In this document: positions 35,754 through 44,289 of the stretch, in pieces | Layout: each line of letters begins with the position of its first letter | How positions within the stretch are numbered: the first letter of the stretch is position 1 | Source of the DNA: BCD1 sp942492125 | GTDB taxonomy: Bacteria > Bacteroidota > Bacteroidia > Chitinophagales > Saprospiraceae | Assembly (NCBI GenBank): GCA_942492125.1 | Contig: CALODM010000009.1 | Span: 186,001-250,000, forward strand | Length of the DNA stretch: 64,000 bases | Reading direction: 5' to 3' | Notes under the pieces: generated by a model | The model's database searches: none | What the model was told of the DNA's origin: nothing | What the model saw: only the letters and a program-made list of their open reading frames with translations | Position numbers and translations under genes: made by a program

Positions 35754-36660
35754 ATGAATAAATATTTTATTGGCCTTGTGGCCGTGTTTTTGTGTTGTTG
35801 ACCGGATTTGTAAAACAACCTGATTTAAAAGAAGTAAAAGTCGTTTGTGAAATGGAAGGTTGTGTTGCATCCCTCTTCGTGTATCAATTTGACGGAATGA
35901 ATTTTTCCAAAGTCATGGATGGCAAGCAAACGGAAAAGGGGTACGTTTTTTTATGGTACCAAAATCTGAACCGCGTTTCTATTACGTGGGTATGAATGAA
36001 CAAATGTTGCGACCTGTTATCCTGGGAACGGAATGGGGAGTAAAAGTATCAGGACAGTGTAATCGCATGCGTTTGGCGAGGGTAACGCCTCGTCGCTTAA
36101 TAGCGATTATGACAAATTGAAGAATGAATTGAATACTTACAACCCGGAACAAACAGCAGACCCCTGATAAGAAAGTTGCAACAAACTGGGAACCAGAACA
36201 GGTAAAAAGCATCAAACAACAGATCAAGGTTATCGATGACCAACAATTGGGCTTACTTGATTCCCTGGATAAGGCTAATCCCTATTTTGCCAGTGTCGTC
36301 GGCTTGAATATCTTCCCAAGTTTTGAGAATTATGGACAGAACTATACCAATGGTCTTGATTATTTTGCCAATGAGTTTTTCCAGTTTGCGGAATTTCAAA
36401 GAAGAAATCTACGGCCGTTTGCCATGGACCTATGAAGCCTATAAAAGTTACACGACAACCATCTCCGGTGTAGGTCTTCCGGATGAAAAACATATGCGAA
36501 TCATGGAAATCGCGCTAAAGCGTGTACCGGAAGAAACAGAAGCCTATAAGCTGGCTATCGGGGGGGTCCTGGCGGCATTGAATGAGAAAAACCATGCCAA
36601 TTACCCTCATTTTGCGAAGATGTTCATTGAAAAGTATAAAGCAACAGACTCGCAAGCTGC
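35754..36660 (+). pseudogene. TlpA/DUF4369-DUF5106-like protein, broken and truncated
   Basis: Coding sense can be followed on the plus strand from a signal-like start (MNKYFIGLVAVFLCC) through at least four frame changes (about 35,800, 35,950, 36,090 and 36,170, plus one near 36,390). Pieces include LKEVKVVCEMEGCVASLFVYQ, KLKNELNTYNPEQT, KSIKQQIKVIDDQQLGLLDSL and GLPDEKHMRIMEIALKRVPEET. The order resembles Bacteroidota TlpA-family proteins, where a helical middle precedes a thioredoxin domain. That domain never appears: the sequence changes character near 36,660. The decay is probably poor sequence at a contig end. Confidence 0.5.
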
Positions 36661-36820
36661 AGGAAGATTAGATAGTGCGCCGCAAACAACAACTTATGGT
36701 CGGTGGCGAAGTGTGCAGGAGCTTATCGTACGCGGTTCCGAGTATGTGTCATGGCACTATTTTCTGCATGCTGTGAGGAATGTTAAATAAGATTTTTCAA
36801 AGGAAAGATCAACGCATCTG
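36660..36820. other. Probable chimeric junction between two genomes
   Basis: To the left: AT-rich, no Shine-Dalgarno motifs, Bacteroidota families, and a gene cut before its last domain. To the right: higher GC, strong AGGAG sites, GTG/TTG starts and different families. The open frame that crosses the join ends at 36790 just before a GC-rich terminator of the right-hand type. The exact base cannot be fixed by eye. Confidence 0.7.
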
Positions 36821-36853
36821 AGTAGGCAGCCGGTTTTTCACCGGCTGCCTACT
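36821..36853. terminator. GC-rich hairpin (GGCAGCCGG type), copy 1
   Basis: A perfect 13-bp stem (AGTAGGCAGCCGG / CCGGCTGCCTACT) around a T-rich 7-base loop. The core is the same as in the hairpin at 41436-41464, so it belongs to the right-hand genome and ends whatever gene precedes it there. Confidence 0.75.
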
Positions 36854-37013
36854 GTCAGCAATTAATCAGACTGCTGAATGCTCCAGTATTATTCCAGTTC
36901 CATAGTTACCAATTCGGATCGCCTGGTTTATGAAAGGCGCACAAGTTGAAATCAGGGGGTATATTCTGAAGCTGGGATACCAATTCATTTCAGTGTTCAA
37001 TGGAGGAGGCTTC

Positions 37014-38681
37014 GTGGGAGGATATTTTCAATTTGCGGTGTTGCTGCTCGCGTGTGCGGGGGCATTCGGATTTACACTGGACATAGTGCACGTGAACGAT
37101 ACCCATTCGAACCTGGAGCCTTTGGGGCTTCGGCTTTCCTGTGCGGGTGACAGCGTATCTTACACCGTTTCAGCGGGGTCTGTTGCTGCAATTGCCCGGG
37201 AGGTTGAGAGGATACGCGGCGAGGGTGGCAACACAGTGTTCCTCCACGCCGGAGACCTTGTTCAGGGCACCCTGTTCTACACCGTTTACGGCGGCCGGGC
37301 TGACGCTGCGGTTTACAACGACATCATGCCCGATGTGATGGTAACTGGGAATCACGAGTTCGACAGGGGAAGCGAGGGTCTCTCGTTCCTTCTGGACCTG
37401 GTGGAGTTCCCGGTGATATGCGCCAACCTTGATGTTTCCGGCGACTCTCTGCTGGCGGGCCTTATTCAGCCCTATGTGATCCTTGAAAAAGGCGGCGAGC
37501 AGATCGGAGTTGTGGGCGTTGTTACAGAGGAACTGGCAAGTGTTTCAAGCCCTTCGGCTGAAACCGTTGTGCTTCCCGCCGCTCAGTCGGTGCAGACGGT
37601 TATAGACGAGTTCAGCGGTTCCGGGATAAACAAGATAATAGTGCTTTCCCACATGGGATACGAGAACGATCTGGAGCTGGCTTCATCCCTCCGGGGAGCA
37701 GACGTGATAGTGGGAGGCCACAGCCACACACTGCTCGGTGACTTCACACCATTGGGCCTTGAATCCGCCGGGGACTATCCAACCGTTGTGCAGGGTGCAG
37801 ACGGCGAGGCGGTGCTTGTTGTTCAGGCCTGGTGCTACACAAGGGTGCTTGGAAGGCTTCAGGTGGAGTTCGACGAAAACGGTGAGATCACAGATTATGC
37901 AGGCATGCCCCGGATACTTGCCGGTGAGGAGCTCTTCGGCGGTGAAGACGCCATTCCCGCATGTTTCATCGAAGATGCTTCGGTGGATGTGACCCCTGGC
38001 GATGAGTTCGTTCAGGGCCTTGTGGATACCTACGGAGAGGTGATTGCCGACTACGAGAACGAACCCGCTGCGGTGGCCGCCGTTGACCTTCCCAATCAGA
38101 GGGTGCCCGGGGGAAACCTGCCACAGGGAAGCATGATCGCTCCGCTTGTGTGCGACGCAATGCTGTGGAAGGCTAACCAGCTCGGGTCCGGGGCTGACAT
38201 GGCCCTGCAGAACGCCGGGGGAGTTCGAATTGACATACCCGCCGGGGAGATAACCGTGGGAACCGTTTACAGACTTTTACCCTTCGCCAACACACTGGCT
38301 GTTCTGGACGTAACCGGTTCGGAACTCAGACAGACCCTTGAGGGAGCCCTTACGGCAATCTTCGACCAGGGCATGTCCGACGGAGCATTCCCCTATGTGG
38401 CCGGCCTTGAGTACCATGCTGACCGTAACGGAGCTTCCGGGCAGAGAATAACATCAATTGTACGGGTCATGTCCGACGGAACCAAAGTGGAGCTTCACCC
38501 TGACTCCACCTACAGGGTCGTGACAAATGCCTTCGTGGCAAAGGGCGGTGACGGCTACGGGATACTGGCTGGAGTGCCTTTTACAGATACAGGCTTCACC
38601 GATTCGGAGGTATTTCTCGAATACATAAGGCAGCTTGAAACAGTTGAACCTGCACCTCAGAGGGTGTTCCTTGCCGAGTAA
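37014..38681 (+). CDS. Secreted 5'-nucleotidase / cyclic phosphodiesterase (UshA family)
   Basis: The N-terminal metallophosphatase domain has the metal motifs DIVHVNDTHSN, HAGDLVQG, TGNHEFDRG, LSHMGYE and GGHSHT. The C-terminal 5'-nucleotidase domain has LQNAGGVRIDIPAGEIT (substrate pocket) and FVAKGGDGYG. Members hydrolyse 5'-nucleotides, UDP-sugars or 2',3'-cyclic nucleotides outside the cytoplasm, for phosphate and nucleoside salvage. GTG 37014 has AGGAGG 4 bases upstream and gives a short signal peptide (FQFAVLLLACAGAFG); the longer frame from 36930 is unlikely. Usual length, intact. Confidence 0.93.
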   Translation: MGGYFQFAVLLLACAGAFGFTLDIVHVNDTHSNLEPLGLRLSCAGDSVSYTVSAGSVAAIAREVERIRGEGGNTVFLHAGDLVQGTLFYTVYGGRADAAVYNDIMPDVMVTGNHEFDRGSEGLSFLLDLVEFPVICANLDVSGDSLLAGLIQPYVILEKGGEQIGVVGVVTEELASVSSPSAETVVLPAAQSVQTVIDEFSGSGINKIIVLSHMGYENDLELASSLRGADVIVGGHSHTLLGDFTPLGLESAGDYPTVVQGADGEAVLVVQAWCYTRVLGRLQVEFDENGEITDYAGMPRILAGEELFGGEDAIPACFIEDASVDVTPGDEFVQGLVDTYGEVIADYENEPAAVAAVDLPNQRVPGGNLPQGSMIAPLVCDAMLWKANQLGSGADMALQNAGGVRIDIPAGEITVGTVYRLLPFANTLAVLDVTGSELRQTLEGALTAIFDQGMSDGAFPYVAGLEYHADRNGASGQRITSIVRVMSDGTKVELHPDSTYRVVTNAFVAKGGDGYGILAGVPFTDTGFTDSEVFLEYIRQLETVEPAPQRVFLAE

Positions 38682-38700
38682 AACCGGCGAAGGAGATTGT

Positions 38701-39225
38701 TTGCCTGATCTTGTGGAACGTGCTGCTGAATTCGCCGAAAGGGCGCACCGTGAAGAGGGGCAGGTGAGGAAGTTCACAGGGGAGCCTTACATCGTGCACC
38801 CGCGGAGGGTGGCTGAGATAGTGGCGTCGGTAAGCTGTGATGAGAAGATCATAGCCGCCGCATGGCTCCATGATGTGGTGGAGGATACTTCTGTAAAACT
38901 TGCTGAGATCCAGAGGGAATTCGGGGCAGAGGTGGCGGAAATTGTTTACCATGTTACGAAAGTGGTGGATGGAACCGAGATAGGCAGGGAGAATGCCGCA
39001 TTGATAAACATCGAGCATGCCTCCCATGGGTCTCCCGCAGCAAAAACCCTGAAGCTGGCAGACGTGATAGACAACATTTCGGACATAACGGATCACGACC
39101 GGGAGTTTGCCAGAGTATATCTGAGGGAGAAGAAGATGCTCATGGAGCACCTGAAGGAGGGTGACCCGATCCTGTACGATAAGGCTTTGAAGCTCGTGGA
39201 CCTGCTTCTTGGAAACATTGGCTGA
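38701..39225 (+). CDS. HD-domain hydrolase, MESH1/SpoT-like
   Basis: About 174 residues from TTG 38701, which has AAGGAG 5 bases upstream. The domain matches the hydrolase half of RelA/SpoT: FTGEPYIVHPRRVAEIV (His ligand), AAWLHDVVEDT (HD and the ED pair), HVTKV and KTLKLADVIDNISDI (final Asp). No synthetase or regulatory domain is present, as in small alarmone hydrolases that remove pyrophosphate from (p)ppGpp. It starts 19 bases after the nucleotidase stop. Other HD phosphohydrolase substrates remain possible. Confidence 0.85.
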   Translation: MPDLVERAAEFAERAHREEGQVRKFTGEPYIVHPRRVAEIVASVSCDEKIIAAAWLHDVVEDTSVKLAEIQREFGAEVAEIVYHVTKVVDGTEIGRENAALINIEHASHGSPAAKTLKLADVIDNISDITDHDREFARVYLREKKMLMEHLKEGDPILYDKALKLVDLLLGNIG

Positions 39226-39340
39226 CAAGGCAGATGCCGGCTTGGCATTCAGTTCTGGAGCAGGCTATTGTACTGATGCTGAAGCCAACAGGTCAATACA
39301 AGCAGCTAATTGAACTTCTGCTGGAATGGAGGGAGATTCA

Positions 39341-39916
39341 GTGAAACTGTTCATACTGCTTGTGGTGCTTATTCCCATTATCTCGGCAGCTGAAGAAGAG
39401 GTCCTCTGGGATTACGATTTTCACACTCTGCCACCGGGCTGGGACGCAACCTGGCTGTGGGGATTCTCCGGCGAAGGAGCCAGCCTGCATGCTTCCATAG
39501 GAGGATACTCCGGGTGCACAGGCGGAGATATGGGTTCATTTGATACAAGTGTATTACTGCCTGAAGGTATCGATTCTCTTGTGATAACAGTCGACCAGTC
39601 ACTTTCTCTTGCCGGTACCAATGACTTCAGCGAAGCCGGGATCTATGTGTCGTTCAACCAGGGAGTCAACTGGATGGAGATTTACTACGCACACTCCCCC
39701 TTCAGCGGTTCAGATCCAGTGCATATCTGTCTTGCAGGAATAACCATGGCCGGCCTGCCCTTCCAGATCAAGTTCATAGGAACCGCATACGGATCGAATT
39801 ACGGAGGTTCCCTCATACACTGGGATCTGGAGAATTTCCTTCTAACGGCATACGGCAACAACCTCTTACTGGAGCAATGGACATGGGGAGGCATTAAAGC
39901 AGCCGCGGGGGATTGA
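39341..39916 (+). CDS. Secreted beta-rich protein, unknown
   Basis: About 191 residues from GTG 39341, with GGAGGGAG just upstream. A signal peptide (VKLFILLVVLIPIISA) is followed by a jelly-roll-like pattern (VLWDYDFHTLPPGWD, then paired strands with YVSFNQGVNWMEIYY). The opening resembles choice-of-anchor or MAM-like modules that bind surfaces. It ends early, near one module, so it may be a truncated multi-module protein. Confidence 0.6.
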   Translation: MKLFILLVVLIPIISAAEEEVLWDYDFHTLPPGWDATWLWGFSGEGASLHASIGGYSGCTGGDMGSFDTSVLLPEGIDSLVITVDQSLSLAGTNDFSEAGIYVSFNQGVNWMEIYYAHSPFSGSDPVHICLAGITMAGLPFQIKFIGTAYGSNYGGSLIHWDLENFLLTAYGNNLLLEQWTWGGIKAAAGD

Positions 39917-40006
39917 ACCCACAGAGAATCATATTCTGCTGCCGCCACGGAAAGACATCGCTTTTTCAAGGAATCTGCTTAAACTGTTAAGGGGAAATAC
40001 CCAGGG

Positions 40007-40513
40007 ATGAATAGCCCCGATTTCTCAAAGACCGCAAAGACGGCTCTGGTTTCCCTTCTTTTCTTCAGCCCGGTGTTCATCTGGTTCGTCCTGGTCGTAT
40101 TTGGAATTATCGGGGACTTGAGCCAGGAGAGATTCGACCACATAAGCGGCATGATAGCGGCGGGGTGCGCGGCTCTCTATCTTCTTCTTGGAATTCCATT
40201 CGTGATTCCCGGGATATGGAACGGAGAACTCCCGAAGCACCGACTGCTGAAAAAAGGCATAAGGGCCAGGGGCCACCTTGTGAAGCTTGGGGAATTCACC
40301 GAACCCATGGATGTTTCCTCGGTGAGCGTTTTGATGCAGATAGAGATAGAAGATGACCACGGCAGGTATCTTACATTGCCTGAAAATGTCGAAGTTCCCC
40401 CGGGTGCGCTTTCACTTCTGCGGCCTGGAATGGAGCTTCCTTTGAGGGTTAACCCCGGTAACAGATACAGCTTTGCCGTGGACTGGGAAAGGCTTCTCCC
40501 GGAGGTTCGATAA
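40007..40513 (+). CDS. Two-helix membrane protein, DUF3592-like
   Basis: The 168-residue protein has two membrane helices (about 12-36 and 48-68) and then a small soluble beta domain (ARGHLVKLGEFTEP ... LPLRVNPGNRYSFAVDWE) like that of DUF3592 proteins. Function unknown. It looks intact. Confidence 0.65.
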   Translation: MNSPDFSKTAKTALVSLLFFSPVFIWFVLVVFGIIGDLSQERFDHISGMIAAGCAALYLLLGIPFVIPGIWNGELPKHRLLKKGIRARGHLVKLGEFTEPMDVSSVSVLMQIEIEDDHGRYLTLPENVEVPPGALSLLRPGMELPLRVNPGNRYSFAVDWERLLPEVR

Positions 40514-40802
40514 AGGCTCCGGTGGTATGTGTTCCAGATCTGTTATGATCTTCAGGTGCGAGAAGGTCATTCAACTTGAATGAGCCCTGTTTACAGGGGT
40601 TATGTAGCTTCATCCATTACGCATGGGGAAACTGTTACTATCCATATATATGGCCGGGGAACCCGGACATAACAGCCATTAATATTGCTCACGCAGGTTG
40701 CAGAACGCCTTCTGATTTTGTATCATGGCCGTTCTGTGGACAGCTTCTTGTGGTACTTCTGCAGAATTCAGTTAATTTCTATCAGAAGAGGGAGAATTTT
40801 TG

Positions 40803-41426
40803 ATGAAGTATTCTATTACTGCAATGCTCATTGCGCTGTTCCTTATGGTTGCGGCGTGTGGAGGCGAACAGGCTGAACAGGTTGTTACGGAGCAGGCTGA
40901 GGGAACCGTGGACGAGTCTGCAGAAGCTGCTGATGACGCAGCGGAAGCCAGCACCCCTGTTGTGGTTCCTGTTGAAGCCACAGCTGAAGTACAGTCAACC
41001 AACGGAGCCTATACCAACCTTGAGGTCCCGGTAGACTGGTCACACATAGGAGCCCAGCAGGCCTTCGTTGAGAAGTTCACAGGCTACGGTACATGCAGAA
41101 TATTCATAGCGAACTTCGATACCGACGAGAACCTGAAGACAATGGCCAGAGAGCCAGGGCAGGGAATAATCAAATTCACACTGAGACTGCCTGCTGACAG
41201 TGATCCTCTGGTGGGTACATATGATCTTACCACCACCGGAAGCGATTTCACCGGTGAAGCCGGCGTAATGGTTACAGGCGGCTCAACCATTTCATTCTCC
41301 ACCTCTTCCATGACCGGCGCCTTCCTGGAGATAACCTCTGTAACAGATGATATGGTTACAGGAACCTTCCAGGCACAGGACAACTGGACCACTATTTCCG
41401 GAGCCTTCCAGGCCGAGATCAGGTAG
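40803..41426 (+). CDS. Lipoprotein with Glu/Ala-rich linker and beta domain
   Basis: The protein has 207 residues from ATG 40803. A lipobox (FLMVAACGG) directs lipidation; an acidic Ala/Glu linker spans about residues 20-60; a beta-rich domain with many Thr/Gly strands fills the rest (for example SDPLVGTYDLTTTGSDFTGEAG). GAGGGAG lies upstream. A strong terminator follows the stop. The family is unknown to me; a surface or periplasmic binding role is plausible. Confidence 0.75.
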   Translation: MKYSITAMLIALFLMVAACGGEQAEQVVTEQAEGTVDESAEAADDAAEASTPVVVPVEATAEVQSTNGAYTNLEVPVDWSHIGAQQAFVEKFTGYGTCRIFIANFDTDENLKTMAREPGQGIIKFTLRLPADSDPLVGTYDLTTTGSDFTGEAGVMVTGGSTISFSTSSMTGAFLEITSVTDDMVTGTFQAQDNWTTISGAFQAEIR

Positions 41427-41435
41427 CTGCCTACA

Positions 41436-41464
41436 CGGGCAGCCGGTTTTCCGCCGGCTGCCCG
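41436..41464. terminator. GC-rich hairpin (GGCAGCCGG type), copy 2
   Basis: An 11-bp stem (CGGGCAGCCGG / CCGGCTGCCCG) with a TTTTCCG loop ten bases after the lipoprotein stop. The core repeats the hairpin at 36821-36853. Confidence 0.8.
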
Positions 41465-41626
41465 GAATGAACCGCTGATCAACATGATTCCGCCCATTCG
41501 GACCCAATCCCCTTATAACGATAAGATGATTTCATAACGCAATTTCCTTGAATATTGACTGGGGTATTCCATTGCCTGATATTGCAATATGATGAGTTAA
41601 GACATTAAATAAACGATTGGATAGGT

Positions 41627-43027
41627 ATGAAAACAGCCACGTTTATTCTTTTGCTTCTCGCTCTCTCCATGAGCGCGGAAAGGTATGCTGATCTTGTGGT
41701 TACCGATGAGGGTCTGTGTGTGGCATGGAACGATCACCTCAGGTTGTGGGGAACCTCTACCGAGAGGGTTTTCGCTGGGCCCTTCTGCTATCCTTCCCTG
41801 GGAACCGCCGTTCTGAACGGAAATGACGTTCTGATCTACACCCGCAGCCACATCATGGAAAGTGATTCCATCTTCATTCTTGATCCGGCCACCCTGGAGA
41901 CCATTTCCGTCCGGGAGATCCTTCCGGTGGAGATGGCTCCCCAGCTTTCCTGGCCTGAAGAAGGCTGCATGATGGTTCAGACCGCAAGGTATCAGCCGGA
42001 GGAGAACAGCTTCTTTATCTGCGCAGATCCGCGCATTGTCTGCAGCGGCGCCATGGAAAACAACATTGTGTCGGCCAGGATGCAGTTTGATGATATCGAC
42101 GGAATTGAAATAGCAGATACCCTGGGCACCGGGAATATCTCATACTGCAGCAGCTATTCAGGCCTTACTTCACCTGTTTTCTGCGGAGATGCCCTGCTTC
42201 CAATGGTGTTCTGGTCATACTACGGAAGCTATTACAGCAGTTCATTGAGTGAGCTCTCCGCACTGCATGTTATTGATGGCGATCCTGTTCAGGGCAACTA
42301 TGAGCCTATTCTCGAAGGATACGTATACGGAGCCAACGGATCCTTCGGCCCCGGCGGCATCAAGTGCTCCGGCGCTTCATCCGATGAGGTGGTGGTTCTG
42401 TGGACAATAGAAGACAACCTGGAACTGTGGTTCAATGTCTACGACTGCTCCGGTGTTACAGAAATACTGGAAGCCCCGATGCAGGGTTCTCCCGGGCCCG
42501 GCTTCAGCATGGCTCTTTCCAAGGATCCCTGCGATGAAGGGATGCTTCTGGTCTATGCAGAGCCCGACGGCATATACTGCCGTTACAGGGAGGATTCCCA
42601 GTGGAACTCCTGGGCATACCCGGTGGAAGAGATAACAGGAGCACCCTATCCGGGAGCCACCAGGGTATGCTCGGACACCGAAGGCTACTGGGTGTCATGG
42701 TGGATCAGCGGTGAAGACGAGCCGGAGATAAGATTCGTGCAGAGGGGAAGCGTTTCCTCCATTGGGGAATCGGAATGGGCAGAACCCCCTTCCGTTGAAC
42801 TGTATCCCAATCCCTGCAGCAATTCTTTCCAGGTGAATACGGAGTGTATCACCGGAGAATGGGAAGTTTCGGTTTATGACCTTGGCGGAAGACTGATTCA
42901 CACCCGCAGCGTGTCCGGTGGTTCCTCGGTTTCCGTGGACGCTTCCGGAATGACCCCGGGAACATATCTGATAAAAGTGGACTTCTCCGGGGGAACCCTT
43001 ACCGGCAGGATCGCTGTTTTCAGATAG
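41627..43027 (+). CDS. Secreted protein with C-terminal sorting-like domain
   Basis: The 466-residue protein has a short leader (MKTATFILLLLALSMSAE). Its body reads as a repeated beta-sheet, possibly a propeller (VTDEGLCVAWNDHLRLWGT ... VVLWTIEDNLELWFNVYD). The last 80 residues form a sorting-like domain: VELYPNPCSNSF, VSVYDLGGRLI, then TPGTYLIKVDFSGG and a terminal strand. That is the type A C-terminal domain of type IX secretion in the FCB supergroup, suggesting surface display. The ATG follows a weak ribosome-binding site. Intact. Confidence 0.75.
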   Translation: MKTATFILLLLALSMSAERYADLVVTDEGLCVAWNDHLRLWGTSTERVFAGPFCYPSLGTAVLNGNDVLIYTRSHIMESDSIFILDPATLETISVREILPVEMAPQLSWPEEGCMMVQTARYQPEENSFFICADPRIVCSGAMENNIVSARMQFDDIDGIEIADTLGTGNISYCSSYSGLTSPVFCGDALLPMVFWSYYGSYYSSSLSELSALHVIDGDPVQGNYEPILEGYVYGANGSFGPGGIKCSGASSDEVVVLWTIEDNLELWFNVYDCSGVTEILEAPMQGSPGPGFSMALSKDPCDEGMLLVYAEPDGIYCRYREDSQWNSWAYPVEEITGAPYPGATRVCSDTEGYWVSWWISGEDEPEIRFVQRGSVSSIGESEWAEPPSVELYPNPCSNSFQVNTECITGEWEVSVYDLGGRLIHTRSVSGGSSVSVDASGMTPGTYLIKVDFSGGTLTGRIAVFR

Positions 43028-43179
43028 CGGTGCAGCCTGATTTCTGCTCAGATCCGCCCCTGAAGTTTCAGAAGGCCATGGAGGATTATGAGCAGTTACG
43101 GATGCAGATGCTCTTGTTTCGAAGAAAGCTGATCGTTAGAGGCCGGGTTGGGCATGTTTTCTTTATATAAGGAGTTATA

Positions 43180-43589
43180 ATGAAACTGCTATTGCGGCGA
43201 CGGTATTGCTGGCCTGCGTGGTATCTGCTTCGGTGTTTCCCGAAGATCCATCAGAAGTGGAAGTCATAGACAGAGCGTTCCTGCGAGCATACCAGGATGG
43301 TAACGAGTATGATCTTTACGTTACTCTCTTCAACTCTGAAGGCAGGGCAACTGTAAAGATCGATGAGTTTAAGAACGGGGAATGGGAAACGGTTTGCACA
43401 TGGAACCCCGTGAACCTGGGTGATGAATACATGGTCTTTAACCGCATATCTGTACTGAGTGTTTACGATCTGGGTGGAGAGCTGCAGGTTAGCTGGATAG
43501 ACAGGGCGGAGTACCATGAAGGTATGGTATCCTTCTACGTTATGTATGACTATGTGACAGGGGAATGGGAAGAGGGCTGGGCAGACTGA
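43180..43589 (+). CDS. Small secreted protein, one frameshift in the leader
   Basis: ATG 43180 with AAGGAG upstream opens a leader that loses frame within about 12 bases. The continuation (IAATVLLACVVSASVFPEDPSE) is in the next frame and runs to 43589. Restoring one base gives a normal signal peptide and about 115 mature residues with a beta pattern (EYDLYVTLFNSEGRATVKID). Family unknown. The missing base is probably an error. Confidence 0.6.
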
Positions 43590-43620
43590 ATAGCAGTTTC
43601 AGTTATGAAGGGGAGACTGT

Positions 43621-44289
43621 ATGCGCTGTACTTCATGGCTTTTATGTCAGGCCTTATTGATTACAGTTTTACTTCTTGCATGTGCGGGATATGCCGCTTC
43701 CCCGGATGAAGAGTTCTATGACGCAGTAACCGGTGTAAGCCAGGACTGTCCGGAGTGGATCCTTGGTAATCAGGTCCTTGTCGATGTGGTTTACTGGGGT
43801 TTCGACGGAGAGCTTCACAGGGGAGAGCTGGTTGCAGACACCAGAGTGGTGAATGATCTGCAGCTTGTGTTTCTGCAGATGCTTCTCCTGAAGTTTCCCC
43901 TGGAGTCCGTTGTTCCCATTTCTGAATACGGCTGGGACGACTCTGAATCCATGAGACAGAACAATACCTCGGCTTTCAATTACAGATGTGTGGGGGGAAC
44001 GAACAGGCTCTCCCGCCATGCATACGGCCTTGCCATAGATATCAATCCTGTGCAGAATCCATACTGTACCGGTGAAACTGTTTCTCCTGAGGGTGCCGAT
44101 TACGATCCCCGGGTACCGGGAACCCTTTACACCGGGCACCCTGTGGTGGAGCTTTTCAGACTTCTAGGGTGGAGATGGGGCGGAGACTGGTGGGAGAAGG
44201 ATTACCAGCATTTTGACAAGCCCCTTGAAGATATGGAATGCGAAAGATCTGTTTATCACTGTGGATGGCTCCTGTGGAGGTTGTTATGA
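43621..44289 (+). CDS. M15-family D-alanyl-D-alanine carboxypeptidase-like protein
   Basis: The 222-residue exported protein has a leader with a possible lipobox (LLLACAG). The zinc motif HxxxxxxD is seen in LSRHAYGLAIDINP and the last His ligand in DYQHFDKP, in the order of VanY/endolysin-like M15 peptidases. It likely trims peptidoglycan stem peptides. Its stop codon overlaps the start of the next lipoprotein gene by four bases. Confidence 0.85.
   Translation: MRCTSWLLCQALLITVLLLACAGYAASPDEEFYDAVTGVSQDCPEWILGNQVLVDVVYWGFDGELHRGELVADTRVVNDLQLVFLQMLLLKFPLESVVPISEYGWDDSESMRQNNTSAFNYRCVGGTNRLSRHAYGLAIDINPVQNPYCTGETVSPEGADYDPRVPGTLYTGHPVVELFRLLGWRWGGDWWEKDYQHFDKPLEDMECERSVYHCGWLLWRLL

Noticed and set aside
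36323..36790. A 155-codon open frame taken as one gene
   Set aside because: It joins the left-hand TlpA-like piece to right-hand sequence across the probable junction, so its end is chimeric.
36930..37013. Upstream ATG start for the 5'-nucleotidase
   Set aside because: It would bury the signal peptide 30 residues in, while GTG 37014 has an AGGAGG site and a clean leader.
39895..39925. T-arm-like sequence on the minus strand (GGGTTCAATCCCC)
   Set aside because: No matching acceptor, D-arm or anticodon arm could be built in either direction, so it is not a tRNA or tmRNA.
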